The notes under the pieces were generated by a model. That model was not told where the DNA came from and searched no databases. It was given only the letters and a program-made list of their open reading frames with translations. From contig NZ_JAPDNR010000001.1 in assembly GCF_025989125.1 (NCBI RefSeq), forward strand, positions 1,346,301-1,410,300: a stretch of DNA of 64,000 nucleotides. The letters run 5' to 3'. Positions 52,856 through 61,808 of the stretch are shown in pieces; the first letter of the stretch is position 1; the number at the start of each line of letters is the position of its first letter. The position numbers were made by a program, and so were the translations under genes. Source of the DNA: Chitinophaga nivalis. Lineage in GTDB: Bacteria; Bacteroidota; Bacteroidia; Chitinophagales; Chitinophagaceae.

Positions 52856-52887
52856 TGCTTTTAATACCCGTTATAAATCCACTATTT

Positions 52888-55173
52888 ATGAAAAAGCTGG
52901 TGTTACCCTTACTGCTTTGCCTTTCCCTGTTGCTACAGGCACAGGAAAATCCGCTCTCTTATGTAAAGCCCATTACCGGTACACAAAAGATGGGACATAC
53001 CTATCCCGGCGCCACCGTACCTTTTGGTATGGTACAACTCAGCCCGGAAACAGATACCATTCCCTATGAAATGAACGGGAAATATAATCCGGATGTATAT
53101 AAATACTGTGCAGGATACCAGTATGAAGACAAAACCATCGTTGGATTCAGTCATACCCACTTCAGTGGTACCGGGCATTCCGACCTGGGCGATTTTCTGA
53201 TCATGCCCACTACCGGTAAACTGCAGCTGAACCCGGGTACCGCCACACATCCGGAAACCGGTTACCGTTCTTCGTTTTCTCATAGCACGGAAGTAGCGGA
53301 ACCCGCCTACTATAAGGTGAAACTGGACGACCACAACATCCTGGCAGAACTGACCGCCAGCAATCGTGTGGGTTTTCACCAATATACCTTTCCCGGCAAT
53401 GAACCGGCGCACATCATCCTGGATATGATGTCGGGATTATATAACTATGACAACAAAAATGTATGGTCTTTTATACGGGTAGAAAATGATTCGCTGGTGA
53501 CCGGCTTCCGGCAAACTAACGGTTGGGGCCGTACGAGAATCGTATACTTTGCCATGACTTTCTCCAAACCTTTTACGGCATACGGTCAGCAAAACTATGC
53601 GCAGGATGTATACAAAGGTTTCTGGCGGAAGTTCGACCAGACGCGCAACTTCCCGGAAATGGCAGGCAAACAACTCCGCACCTATTTTGATTTTAATACC
53701 GCTCCTGGTGAAAAAATACAGATCAAATTTGCGCTGTCTTCTGTTAGTACAGCAGGTGCCCTGCGTAACCTGCGTACAGAAATTCCCGGCTGGGATTTTA
53801 ATGCGGTAAAAGCAGCCGGCCAGGAACTTTGGTCAAAAGAACTACGTAAAATACAGATTGAATCCCGCAGCAAAGAAGAGAAGGAAAACTTCTATACGGC
53901 TATGTACCACGCTTTCATCAATCCTACTACCTATATGGATGTGGATGGCGCCTATCGTGGCCTGGATATGAATAACCATACCGCCAACGGATACACGAAC
54001 TACAGTACTTTCTCTCTCTGGGATACCTATCGTGCGCTGCATCCGTTGTTTAATGTGATACAACCGCAGCGTAATGCAGATATGATTCAGTCGATGTTGC
54101 AGCATTATAACCAAAGTGTACAGCATATGCTGCCCATCTGGTCGCATCATGCCAATGAAAACTGGTGCATGATCGGGTATCACAGTGTATCGGTAATTGC
54201 TGATGCTATCATCAAAGGAAACGCTCCTTTTGATGTAAACGCCGCATTGGATGCATGTGTGGCCACAGCTCGTCATCGCGCCTATGACGGCCTGGGATAT
54301 TATATGGATATGGGGTATATACCGGAAGATAAAATAGGGGCATCGGTTTCCAAAACCCTGGAGTATGCCTATGATGACTGGTGTATTGCACAGATAGCCC
54401 AAAAGATTGGCCGCACGGATATCTATACGGAGTTTATTAAACGGGCTGGTTATTACCGCAACGTATTCGATGCCCGCAGTGGTTTTATGCGGCCCCGGTT
54501 ATCGGATGGCACCTTTAAGGCCAGCTTCGATGCCCTGCAAACACATGACCAGGGATTCATTGAAGGCAATGCCTGGAACTACAGTTTGTATGTACCGCAT
54601 GACCCGACGGAGATGATAACGATGATGGGCGGCAAAAAACAATTTGCTGCCCACCTGGACTCCTTATTTACCATGGAGTTGCCGGATAAATATTTTGCGG
54701 AAACAGAAGACATCACCCGCGATGGTATTATCGGTAACTATGTACATGGAAACGAACCTTCCCACCACGTGGCTTACCTGTATAACTATACCGGCTATCC
54801 GTGGAAAACACAGGAGCGGGTGCGTATGATCCTGAAAAAGATGTATCATCCCGGCCCTGATGGATTGGGAGGTAATGATGACTGCGGACAAATGAGTGCA
54901 TGGTATATATTCAGTACACTGGGCTTTTATCCGGTGTGCCCGGGTTCAGATCAGTATGCATTGGGTAGTCCGGCCATTGATAAAGCTACCTTACAGCTGG
55001 AGAATGGAAAGTCTTTGGTGATAAAGGTGAAAAATCAGGGCGACAAAAATGTGTATGTGCAACGGGTATTGCTCAATGGACAACCTTTACGGGAACCATT
55101 TATCACGCATGCGGATATGATGCGTGGTGGGGAACTTACCTTCTTTATGGGAGCAAAACCTTTAAAGCAGTAA
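52888..55173 (+). CDS. GH92 family glycosidase (alpha-mannosidase type), copy 2
   Basis: 761 residues from ATG 52888; a frame from 52855 would start inside the leader hairpin and precede the natural signal peptide MKKLVLPLLLCLSLLLQAQ, so it is rejected. Canonical GH92 motifs: VKPITGTQKMGHTYPGATVP, GFSHTHFSGTGHSDLGDF, FSLWDTYRALHPLF, FIEGNAWNYSLYVPHD, GNEPSHHVAYLYNY and GNDDCGQMSAWYIFSTLGFY. It probably hydrolyses alpha-1,2-linked mannose from glycans in the periplasm or at the surface. It is 210 bases behind copy 1 and, given the structured leader, may be separately controlled. Confidence 0.95.
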   Translation: MKKLVLPLLLCLSLLLQAQENPLSYVKPITGTQKMGHTYPGATVPFGMVQLSPETDTIPYEMNGKYNPDVYKYCAGYQYEDKTIVGFSHTHFSGTGHSDLGDFLIMPTTGKLQLNPGTATHPETGYRSSFSHSTEVAEPAYYKVKLDDHNILAELTASNRVGFHQYTFPGNEPAHIILDMMSGLYNYDNKNVWSFIRVENDSLVTGFRQTNGWGRTRIVYFAMTFSKPFTAYGQQNYAQDVYKGFWRKFDQTRNFPEMAGKQLRTYFDFNTAPGEKIQIKFALSSVSTAGALRNLRTEIPGWDFNAVKAAGQELWSKELRKIQIESRSKEEKENFYTAMYHAFINPTTYMDVDGAYRGLDMNNHTANGYTNYSTFSLWDTYRALHPLFNVIQPQRNADMIQSMLQHYNQSVQHMLPIWSHHANENWCMIGYHSVSVIADAIIKGNAPFDVNAALDACVATARHRAYDGLGYYMDMGYIPEDKIGASVSKTLEYAYDDWCIAQIAQKIGRTDIYTEFIKRAGYYRNVFDARSGFMRPRLSDGTFKASFDALQTHDQGFIEGNAWNYSLYVPHDPTEMITMMGGKKQFAAHLDSLFTMELPDKYFAETEDITRDGIIGNYVHGNEPSHHVAYLYNYTGYPWKTQERVRMILKKMYHPGPDGLGGNDDCGQMSAWYIFSTLGFYPVCPGSDQYALGSPAIDKATLQLENGKSLVIKVKNQGDKNVYVQRVLLNGQPLREPFITHADMMRGGELTFFMGAKPLKQ

Positions 55174-55184
55174 ATCATTCATAA

Positions 55185-55238
55185 AGGGCGTTTTGTAAAA
55201 ATATAACGGCTACGCCTATCTTTTTTACAAAACGCCCT
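55185..55238 (+). terminator. Bidirectional terminator between convergent GH92 and ThuA-fusion genes
   Basis: Perfect 17-bp stem AGGGCGTTTTGTAAAAA/TTTTTACAAAACGCCCT (55185-55201 with 55222-55238), loop of 20. It fills most of the 73-base gap between the convergent genes. Confidence 0.8.
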
Positions 55239-55246
55239 CCCTCCTA

Positions 55247-58200
55247 TTATGATTGTTTCAAGTTCAATGACAGGATACCTAATTGTGCCTGCTGGCCAGG
55301 AGTGGTCGTCCTGAACCGGATATACAGGGCATGTTGGCCGCCAGCAGCTGGCGGCGTAAAGTGAATGGCTGCTTTATTAGGTACTTTGGGTGCAGCTCCC
55401 GGCCCGATCGTTATTTCTCCCAGGCGGGTTCCCTTTTCTCCATCCATCCATATTTCCATTACATATCCGTATTGCTGCGGCGCCTGTACCATATAGGTCA
55501 GCTCTATTCCATTCACACCGGTAAGATCCAGGTTATTAAAAGTGGCGGAACCTTGTGGCGCTGCGGGAACGAGGAACCGCATAGCGCCTACGGCAAATAT
55601 GTTTACGCCGTCTGCTTTGCTGTAATCTGCTGCGGTCAGTACGGGGCTGTATAATTCCACCGCTGCGGTACCGGTGATCGGTTTGATGCCAGGGGCACCG
55701 CGGTCGGTATAGCTGGCTGTCAGATACAGTACACCATTATCTTTCAGCGGTTGTCCCATACCGGGTTGCAGGCTGCCTTTCATGGGCAGGGAAGCCATTT
55801 TGGGCGCTTTGTCATCCAGCGAATAGATGTATTCCACCAGCTGCCGGGCTTCTCCCAAAGAAATGCCAGGATGTGCAGCCATAGCGGTTTCTCCCCATAC
55901 GCCTCCACCACCGTTGATAATCTTCTTCGCCAGCATGTCTGGTGCAGCCGGATCTTTCCGGTATTTCTGCGCTACCTGTCTGAAGCTGGGACCGATAGAT
56001 TTTTCATCTGTTTTATGACAGGTTTTACAGTCAGATACTTCCATGATATTTTTGCCGGCAATGGCGCCGGTAATCACCTGATGTCCCTGCGTGGAACCGG
56101 CTTTGTCGTGCCCCTGCAGGTAGTCTGCCTTCACCCATACATTGGCGGCATCGATGCCATGGCTGTTGTCTTCTTTGTCGTCTACTGTAATGTTATAGGC
56201 CACAGGTTTACCCGGAAAATAAAACTGCCGGTTGCCGGTAATATTAATCTGTACCCGTGGCGTTTCATTGCCCGCATATAAATCAATTGGCTGGCTGCGG
56301 GTTTTAGCCTGGTGGGCATCTATCACCTCTACAGCTACCGCATATTCGCCTGCTGTAGTATAGGTGTATTCCACATCAGGGGTATGGGTTTCTTTTTTAT
56401 TACCATTACCAAAATACCAGAGATAAGTGAGCGCATCTCCTTCCGGATCCATAGAACCATTGGCCGTAAGCTTCACGGTAAAGGGCAGTGCGCCCGTCAG
56501 CTGACTGGCCTGTATCCGTGCTACCGGCGCCAGGTTGCCGCCGTTGTAATCAATGCGGGCCAACCCTGCATCCGCATTTTTGCTGAACCATCCGTTGCCG
56601 TATTCGAGCACGTATAAACGCCCATCAGGCCCCATCTCCATATCAATGGGTGCATTCAGTTTGGTGTGGGGGAGGAAGCGTTCTATTTTAGCGAAGTTGG
56701 CGTCTTTGTCCAGTGTAACGGCCATCATCCAGCCACGTATCCAGTCATAGATAAAGAGTTTCCCGTTGTAGTAGTCGGGCAGGCGGGTAGCCTCCGGATA
56801 CAAATCGCTGTAATAAACCGGCCCCGCTTCTGCATTGCGGCCACCGCTGCCGGTGATCGGAAATTCCGCAGAAGGACCGTAAGGATACCAGATCATGGCT
56901 GGTACAGCTGGCGGCAGTAGTTGCAGGCCGGTATTGTTGCGGGAATTATTCACAGGTTTCAGCGGATCATAGGCAGGGCCGCTTTCACCGGTTTCATAAT
57001 TATAGGCATGATAGGGTTGATTGTTGGCAATAAACAACGGATACCCATAGTTGCCGGGTTTCTTCGCCTGATTGATTTCATCATACCCACGCGGACCGCG
57101 GGAGGGATCATCTTCATTGGCATCCGGCCCCACTTCTCCCCAATACACAAATCCGTTTTTGGGATCAATGGAAATACGATAGGGGTTGCGGGTACCCATG
57201 GCGAATATTTCGGGCCGGGTATCTTTGGTGCCTTTAGGAAACAGGTTGCCATCGGGCACGGTGTAGCTGCCATCTTCGGCTACTTTGATACGCAGGATTT
57301 TTCCCCGGAGGTCGTTGGTGTTGGCAGAAGAGCGACGGCCATCATATTGCTGGTGGCCGGGGCGGTCGTCGGTAGGACCGAAACCTTTACTGCCAAACTT
57401 TTGTCCGGGTTCATCAAACGGGGTGGTATTGTCGCCGGTGGAAACATACAACAGTTTATCCGGGCCAAATGCAATAGAACCGCCGGTATGACAACAGATG
57501 TAACGCTGCGAGTAGAATTCCAGGATCACTTTTTCGGAAGACATATCCAGCTGGTTGTTTTCGAACTTAAAGCGGGATAGCCGGTTCACGGAGGTATCTA
57601 CCGGTGAATACATGGTATAGATATAGTGATTTTTGGCGAAGTCGGGATCCGCCGCCAGTCCTATAAATCCTTCTTCTGCATTGACATCCGGAATATCTGT
57701 TTTGTAATACACTTTCAGGAAACCTGCCTGAGATAGTTTTTTTGTTGCCTGATTATACAACATCAATTCTCCCCGGCGCTGGGCTACCAGGATATCGAGA
57801 TTGGGCAGTATCGTCATTTCGGTAGGTTCAAAGAATTCTCCGGCTACCAGCATGGTTTTGGTGAAGCGGTCTTCTGCCGGCACTTTGGTAGCACCCATGG
57901 CATACTGGATACCGCCCAGGAGGTGTTGCAGAAATACATCATCTGTATAGCATTCTTTGGTGTGTCCCAGTGCGGTATAGAAGGCACGGCCGCCATCATA
58001 GTCGTGGTACCAGCTGACAGGGTGATTGTTGTTCATCGTGCCCCCTTCATAAGAGTGTTCATCCACTTTCAACAATACATGTACGGAGGTGTCCAGTTGT
58101 TTGAAATTATACCATTCGTCTGTATGCTTCCAGGTACGCGGAAGGCGAGCCGTTGCCGGAAAAGCAGTATCCGTTACCGTTAGTACGGCTTCGTGTACAC

Positions 58201-58615
58201 CATCCGGATGGCTTTGGAAATAAGCGCCGGCCAGGTGGTTGTACCAGCCCCACTCATACTCCGTATCTGTGGCAGCATGCACCCCCACATATCCGCCGCC
58301 GGACTGGATATACCGCTCAAATGCGGCTTCCTGTTCTTTATTAAGTACATCGCCGGTGGTGTTCAGGAAAATAACGGCATCGTATCGCTGCAGGTTGTTG
58401 GACGTAAAGCTGGCGGCATTTTCGGTGGTGTCTACGTCAAATCCGTTTTTCCGGCCCAGTTGCTGTAAGGCGCTGATACCCGCGGGTATGGCGTTGTGGC
58501 GGTAAGCCATCGTTTTGGTAAACACCAGTACGCGCGATGTGGCGGGTGGTGTTTTTTTGCAGGCGAAGCTGCAGGCCATGATGAGTGGCAGGATGATTTT
58601 AACAAGCTGTTTCAT
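55247..58615 (-). CDS. ThuA - PQQ-type sugar dehydrogenase - PKD - cytochrome c - carbohydrate-binding fusion
   Basis: 1122-residue multidomain lipoprotein (Cys16 in MACSFAC-type signal). Order: ThuA-like domain (about 25-245; RVLVFTKTMAYRHNAIPAGI), six-bladed glucose/sorbosone dehydrogenase domain (about 260-690; PDFAKNHYIYTMYSP, DWIRGWMMAVTLD), PKD domain (about 705-790; DPEGDALTYLWYFGNG), c-type haem site C863-K-T-C866-H867 with GPSFRQVAQKYRKDP, and a CBM6-like beta sandwich at the end. The domains imply oxidation of a bound carbohydrate with electrons passing to its own haem. It overlaps the separate ThuA gene by four bases (ATGA), so the two are translationally coupled. Confidence 0.9.
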   Translation of the reverse strand: MKQLVKIILPLIMACSFACKKTPPATSRVLVFTKTMAYRHNAIPAGISALQQLGRKNGFDVDTTENAASFTSNNLQRYDAVIFLNTTGDVLNKEQEAAFERYIQSGGGYVGVHAATDTEYEWGWYNHLAGAYFQSHPDGVHEAVLTVTDTAFPATARLPRTWKHTDEWYNFKQLDTSVHVLLKVDEHSYEGGTMNNNHPVSWYHDYDGGRAFYTALGHTKECYTDDVFLQHLLGGIQYAMGATKVPAEDRFTKTMLVAGEFFEPTEMTILPNLDILVAQRRGELMLYNQATKKLSQAGFLKVYYKTDIPDVNAEEGFIGLAADPDFAKNHYIYTMYSPVDTSVNRLSRFKFENNQLDMSSEKVILEFYSQRYICCHTGGSIAFGPDKLLYVSTGDNTTPFDEPGQKFGSKGFGPTDDRPGHQQYDGRRSSANTNDLRGKILRIKVAEDGSYTVPDGNLFPKGTKDTRPEIFAMGTRNPYRISIDPKNGFVYWGEVGPDANEDDPSRGPRGYDEINQAKKPGNYGYPLFIANNQPYHAYNYETGESGPAYDPLKPVNNSRNNTGLQLLPPAVPAMIWYPYGPSAEFPITGSGGRNAEAGPVYYSDLYPEATRLPDYYNGKLFIYDWIRGWMMAVTLDKDANFAKIERFLPHTKLNAPIDMEMGPDGRLYVLEYGNGWFSKNADAGLARIDYNGGNLAPVARIQASQLTGALPFTVKLTANGSMDPEGDALTYLWYFGNGNKKETHTPDVEYTYTTAGEYAVAVEVIDAHQAKTRSQPIDLYAGNETPRVQINITGNRQFYFPGKPVAYNITVDDKEDNSHGIDAANVWVKADYLQGHDKAGSTQGHQVITGAIAGKNIMEVSDCKTCHKTDEKSIGPSFRQVAQKYRKDPAAPDMLAKKIINGGGGVWGETAMAAHPGISLGEARQLVEYIYSLDDKAPKMASLPMKGSLQPGMGQPLKDNGVLYLTASYTDRGAPGIKPITGTAAVELYSPVLTAADYSKADGVNIFAVGAMRFLVPAAPQGSATFNNLDLTGVNGIELTYMVQAPQQYGYVMEIWMDGEKGTRLGEITIGPGAAPKVPNKAAIHFTPPAAGGQHALYIRFRTTTPGQQAQLGILSLNLKQS

Positions 58616-59358
58616 GGTAAGGATGTCTTTTTGGGGTGCCAGTTACCAATTGCATACTGAATACCACCGAGTAAATGTTGCAGATAAAGCGGATCCTGGT
58701 AGGACGCAATGGTGTGGCCCATTGCTGTGTAAAAGGCGCGCCCGCCTTCAAACGCATGGTACCAGCACATCGGGTGATAGTCACCGTTTTGGCCACCCTC
58801 ATAACTGCTTTCATCAATTTTTATCAATACAGTGACATCCGGATTCAGGTCTTTGAAATTGTACCATTCATCTTTACGTACCCAGTTGGCCGGCAGATGC
58901 CGGGTGGCAGGATGGGCCGTATCTGTCACCAACAGTGTAGCGGTTTGTTGCCGGGGATGACTGAGAAACCAGGCGCCTACGAGCCGGTTGTACCAGGGCC
59001 AGTCATATTCGGTATCGGTGGCAGCATGTATCCCCACAAAGCCGCCACCTTGCCGGATGTATGCCTGGAAAGCAGTTTGTTGCGCATCGTTGAGTACATC
59101 GCCGGTGGTGCAGCTGAAAATAACGGCAGCGTATTGCTGCAGGTTGGCCGTGGTGAAAACGCTGGCATCTTCGGTGGTATCCACGGCAAAACCATGGGTC
59201 GCGCCCAGCTGCATGATGGCCTGCTTTGCGGTGGGAATACAATCGTGCCGGAATCCGGTGGTCTTGGAAAACACCAGTATTTTTTTGGTGGGTGGCACAG
59301 GCGCTGCCTGTGCGTACAGGACGCCGGACAGCAATAAGGCAAGGATTATTTTAATCAT
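58612..59358 (-). CDS. ThuA domain protein (secreted)
   Basis: 248 residues with a signal peptide (to about residue 18, YAQAA). Class I glutamine-amidotransferase-like ThuA fold: KILVFSKTTGFRHDCIPTAK at the start, YAAVIFSCTTGDVLNDAQQT, GGFVGIHAATDTEYDWPWYN and AFYTAMGHTIASYQDP. ThuA was named from trehalose utilisation in Rhizobium, where keto-trehalose intermediates are involved; the biochemical activity is not firmly known. The protein is very similar in layout to the N-terminal domain of the downstream fusion protein, pointing to duplication. Follows a terminator, so the ThuA pair probably has its own start. Confidence 0.88.
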   Translation of the reverse strand: MIKIILALLLSGVLYAQAAPVPPTKKILVFSKTTGFRHDCIPTAKQAIMQLGATHGFAVDTTEDASVFTTANLQQYAAVIFSCTTGDVLNDAQQTAFQAYIRQGGGFVGIHAATDTEYDWPWYNRLVGAWFLSHPRQQTATLLVTDTAHPATRHLPANWVRKDEWYNFKDLNPDVTVLIKIDESSYEGGQNGDYHPMCWYHAFEGGRAFYTAMGHTIASYQDPLYLQHLLGGIQYAIGNWHPKKTSLP

Positions 59359-59389
59359 GGAAAAACGTTTGCAGGAGTGCGCAAAAAAA

Positions 59390-59450
59390 TACGCATTACC
59401 GGGTAGTTATACGGAAATAGCAACCGCTCACACCTACCTGGCAATGCGTA
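59390..59450 (-). terminator. Terminator of the DUF1080 gene, with ATACGCATT arms
   Basis: TACGCATT (59390-59397) pairs with AATGCGTA (59443-59450) and, after an A-C mismatch, the stem continues for eight more pairs (59399-59406 with 59434-59441). On the minus strand seven T follow (59389-59383). The outer arms and the central TACGG resemble the hairpin at 34131-34192. Confidence 0.75.
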
Positions 59451-59473
59451 ATCAATAAAAGGGCAATGCGCTT

Positions 59474-60196
59474 TTAAAGTTGTCTGATTTTGATATTCCG
59501 GTACCATACCTGGTCGCCGTGGTCCTGGAGGGCAATGTGGCCTTTGGCATATTTGCCGAATCCTGTCCAGGTTTTGAATTTACTATCGTTTACCAGGGCG
59601 TCCCATTCCGGTGTGCCCATGGTGGTTTCTACGGTGGTAACACCGTTGAGGCGGAGGGTCAGGTGTCCGTCTTTTTTAGTGATGGTAGCGGTGTTCCACT
59701 CTCCTACCGGTTTAACGGCTTTCTGTGCGGATTTTTTCAGATCGTACAGGTCACCGGCGTTGTGTTTGATGATTTTGCCATCCCGGTGTTTGTCGTCGTC
59801 CAATACCTGCATTTCAGGACCTGTCAGGTAGGTTTCCTTGAATTCGGGTGACTCGTTTACGCTGAATATGATACCGCTGTTGCCGCCCGGAGAAATTTTC
59901 CAGTCGATGCTCAGTTCATAGTTTTCATATTCACCGTCTGTAACGAGGTCGCCACCAGGTGCGCCGTCTTTTTTGGCGGCCTGGTTCAGTTCCAGGGTAC
60001 CATCCGTTGCGTGCCATGCAGGGCTGGCAGTAGTCTGATGGTAGGTATGCCAGCCTTTGGTGGTTTTACCATCGAATAACAGTTGCCATCCTGCTTTTCT
60101 TTCTTTGGCCGACAGCTTATTGGCCTGTTGTGCTTTTAACGTGGAAGTGCTGATGACTGCACTCAGCAGGAGTGCACCCATGGTTAATCTTTTCAT
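59474..60196 (-). CDS. DUF1080 / 3-keto-disaccharide hydrolase family protein
   Basis: 240 residues with a signal peptide (to about residue 22, TLKAQ). The family (Pfam 3keto-disac_hyd, formerly DUF1080) is a concanavalin-like jelly roll with conserved segments seen here: GWQLLFDGKTTKGWHTYHQT, YENYELSIDWKISPGGNSGI, GPEMQVLDDDKH and GHIALQDHGDQVWYRNIKIR. Characterised members cleave 3-keto-glycosides or take part in that pathway. It sits 31 bases behind a cytochrome c gene and next to ThuA, PQQ-dehydrogenase, isomerase and Gfo/Idh genes, a consistent pathway context. Confidence 0.92.
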   Translation of the reverse strand: MKRLTMGALLLSAVISTSTLKAQQANKLSAKERKAGWQLLFDGKTTKGWHTYHQTTASPAWHATDGTLELNQAAKKDGAPGGDLVTDGEYENYELSIDWKISPGGNSGIIFSVNESPEFKETYLTGPEMQVLDDDKHRDGKIIKHNAGDLYDLKKSAQKAVKPVGEWNTATITKKDGHLTLRLNGVTTVETTMGTPEWDALVNDSKFKTWTGFGKYAKGHIALQDHGDQVWYRNIKIRQL

Positions 60197-60227
60197 GATT
60201 ATTGATTATGTGATAACAGAATCATTA

Positions 60228-60638
60228 TTATTTGCCGGATAACGACAAAATATAACTTACCATTTCTTTCGCATCATCTTTTGAAATATTGGGATGTGGT
60301 AACATGGCTACATCGCCCCAGTTACCGGCACCGCCTTTGATTACTTTGTCAGACAGTTTGTCTACGTTTTCCGGTGTGTTGGGATATTTACCGGCAATAT
60401 CTTTTAAAGAAGGTCCGATTACTTTCATTTCTTCTTTGTGGCAGGTTTTGCAATCGCTTTGCGCCATCAGTGTTTCTCCCTTGCTGGCAGGCTTTCCTGC
60501 ATTCGGAGATACCATGGAATTATCTGTTGCGTTTTCATGACTGTTATCGCCGGCCTGTTGATCCTGTTTTTTTTCTCCGCCGCATGCTGCAAATAATGCG
60601 GTGCATAATACCAAAGACGCCAGATATCTCTTTCTCAT
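60228..60638 (-). CDS. Small c-type cytochrome lipoprotein
   Basis: 136 residues with lipobox FAAC (Cys19), an Asn/Gln/Ser-rich linker (20-55), and one haem site C63-K-T-C66-H67 followed by KVIGPSLKDIAGKYPNTPEN; the distal Met is probably in AMLPHPNISKDDAKEMV. It closely resembles the cytochrome domain in the large fusion protein (CKTCHK, IGPS motifs). Probable periplasmic electron carrier for sugar oxidation. A -7 element is 66 bases upstream, so it heads the unit with the DUF1080 gene. Confidence 0.9.
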   Translation of the reverse strand: MRKRYLASLVLCTALFAACGGEKKQDQQAGDNSHENATDNSMVSPNAGKPASKGETLMAQSDCKTCHKEEMKVIGPSLKDIAGKYPNTPENVDKLSDKVIKGGAGNWGDVAMLPHPNISKDDAKEMVSYILSLSGK

Positions 60639-60703
60639 AATTTGATGATTTATTTATAAAATAATTAGATGATCGTACTTGTTTCCGTGAAATTAGCAGT
60701 AGT

Positions 60704-60711
60704 CAAAAATA
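60704..60711 (-). promoter_or_regulatory. -7 promoter element of the cytochrome c-DUF1080 unit
   Basis: Minus-strand TATTTTTG, a perfect TAnnTTTG, with a leader of about 60 bases to the ATG at 60638. Confidence 0.5.
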
Positions 60712-60727
60712 AGTCTTCCTGTTTGTT

Positions 60728-61783
60728 TTAAATACCTAATATTCTTTTGTTGAAAGATTCATCGGTAGCAGCGCCGGCAAAATCATCAAATGCTTTTTCC
60801 GTTACCCGGATGATGTGGTCTTTGATGAAAGGGGCACCTTCTCTGGCGCCATCTTCCGGATGTTTCATACAGCATTCCCACTCCATAACGGCCCATCCGG
60901 AAAAATCGTATTGGGTCAGTTTACTGAATATGGATTTAAAGTCTACCTGTCCGTCGCCGAGGGAGCGGAACCTGCCTGGCCGGTCGATCCACGACTGGAA
61001 CCCGCCATATACGCCGGAACGTCCGGTAGGATTGAATTCTGCGTCTTTCACATGAAAGGCTTTGATCCTTTCATGATAGATATCGATGTACTGGAGATAG
61101 TCGAGACATTGCAGTACCAGGTGGCTGGGGTCATAAAGCAGACAAGCCCTGTTATGGTTGCCGGTGGCTTCCAGGAAACGTTCATAACTGGCGCCGTCGT
61201 GGAGATCTTCCCCCGGGTGTATTTCATAACACAGGTCTACGCCGTTGGCATCAAATTCCTGCAGGATGGGTAGCCAGCGTTTGGCCAGTTCTGCAAACCC
61301 GGCTTCCACCAGTCCGGCAGGCCGTTGTGGCCATGGGTACATGGCAGGCGCCCATAATAATGCGCCGCTGAAAGTGGCATGCGCGGTTAAGCCCATATGG
61401 CGGCTGGCTTTAGCTGCATATTTCAGCTGGTCCGTAGCCCAGGCGGTACGCGCCTGTATATTGCCGTGGTATTGTGCCGGTGCAAAACCGTCGAACATTT
61501 CCGTAAACGCCGGATTCACAGCTACCAGCTGTCCCTGCAGGTGGGTGCTCAGTTCTGTGATTTCCAGTCCGGCTTCCTGTACAATGCCTTTGATCTCCTC
61601 TGCATAGGTTTTGCTTTCAGCAGCCTTTTGCAGGTCTATCAGGCGGGCGTCCCAGGAAGGGATCTGTACTCCTTTAAAACCAATAGATGCCGCCCATTCA
61701 CAGATTGTTTTCAGGCTGTTGAAGGGAGCCGCGTCTCCCATAAACTGCGCGAGGAATATACCAGGTCCTTTGATCGTTTTCAT
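60728..61783 (-). CDS. Sugar phosphate isomerase/epimerase family protein (TIM barrel)
   Basis: 351 residues from ATG 61783 (MKTIKGPGIFLAQFMGDAAP); a longer frame to 61840 adds 19 residues that overlap the spacer and the end of the Gfo/Idh gene and is rejected. AP-endonuclease-2-type TIM barrel: FKGVQIPSWDARLID, GLEITELSTHLQGQLVAV, DLCYEIHPGEDLHDG, LLYDPSHLVLQ, IKAFHVKDAEFNP and WAVMEWECC carry the Glu/Asp/His metal ligands. No signal peptide, so cytoplasmic. It follows the Gfo/Idh gene by 25 bases; such pairs process oxidised or keto sugars. Confidence 0.9.
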   Translation of the reverse strand: MKTIKGPGIFLAQFMGDAAPFNSLKTICEWAASIGFKGVQIPSWDARLIDLQKAAESKTYAEEIKGIVQEAGLEITELSTHLQGQLVAVNPAFTEMFDGFAPAQYHGNIQARTAWATDQLKYAAKASRHMGLTAHATFSGALLWAPAMYPWPQRPAGLVEAGFAELAKRWLPILQEFDANGVDLCYEIHPGEDLHDGASYERFLEATGNHNRACLLYDPSHLVLQCLDYLQYIDIYHERIKAFHVKDAEFNPTGRSGVYGGFQSWIDRPGRFRSLGDGQVDFKSIFSKLTQYDFSGWAVMEWECCMKHPEDGAREGAPFIKDHIIRVTEKAFDDFAGAATDESFNKRILGI

Positions 61784-61808
61784 ATAGTCGTGCTTGTTAT
61801 AAAGTAAA

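Noticed and set aside
52855..52887. Longer start of the second GH92 gene
   Set aside because: It would begin in the leader hairpin and place 11 residues before a complete signal peptide.
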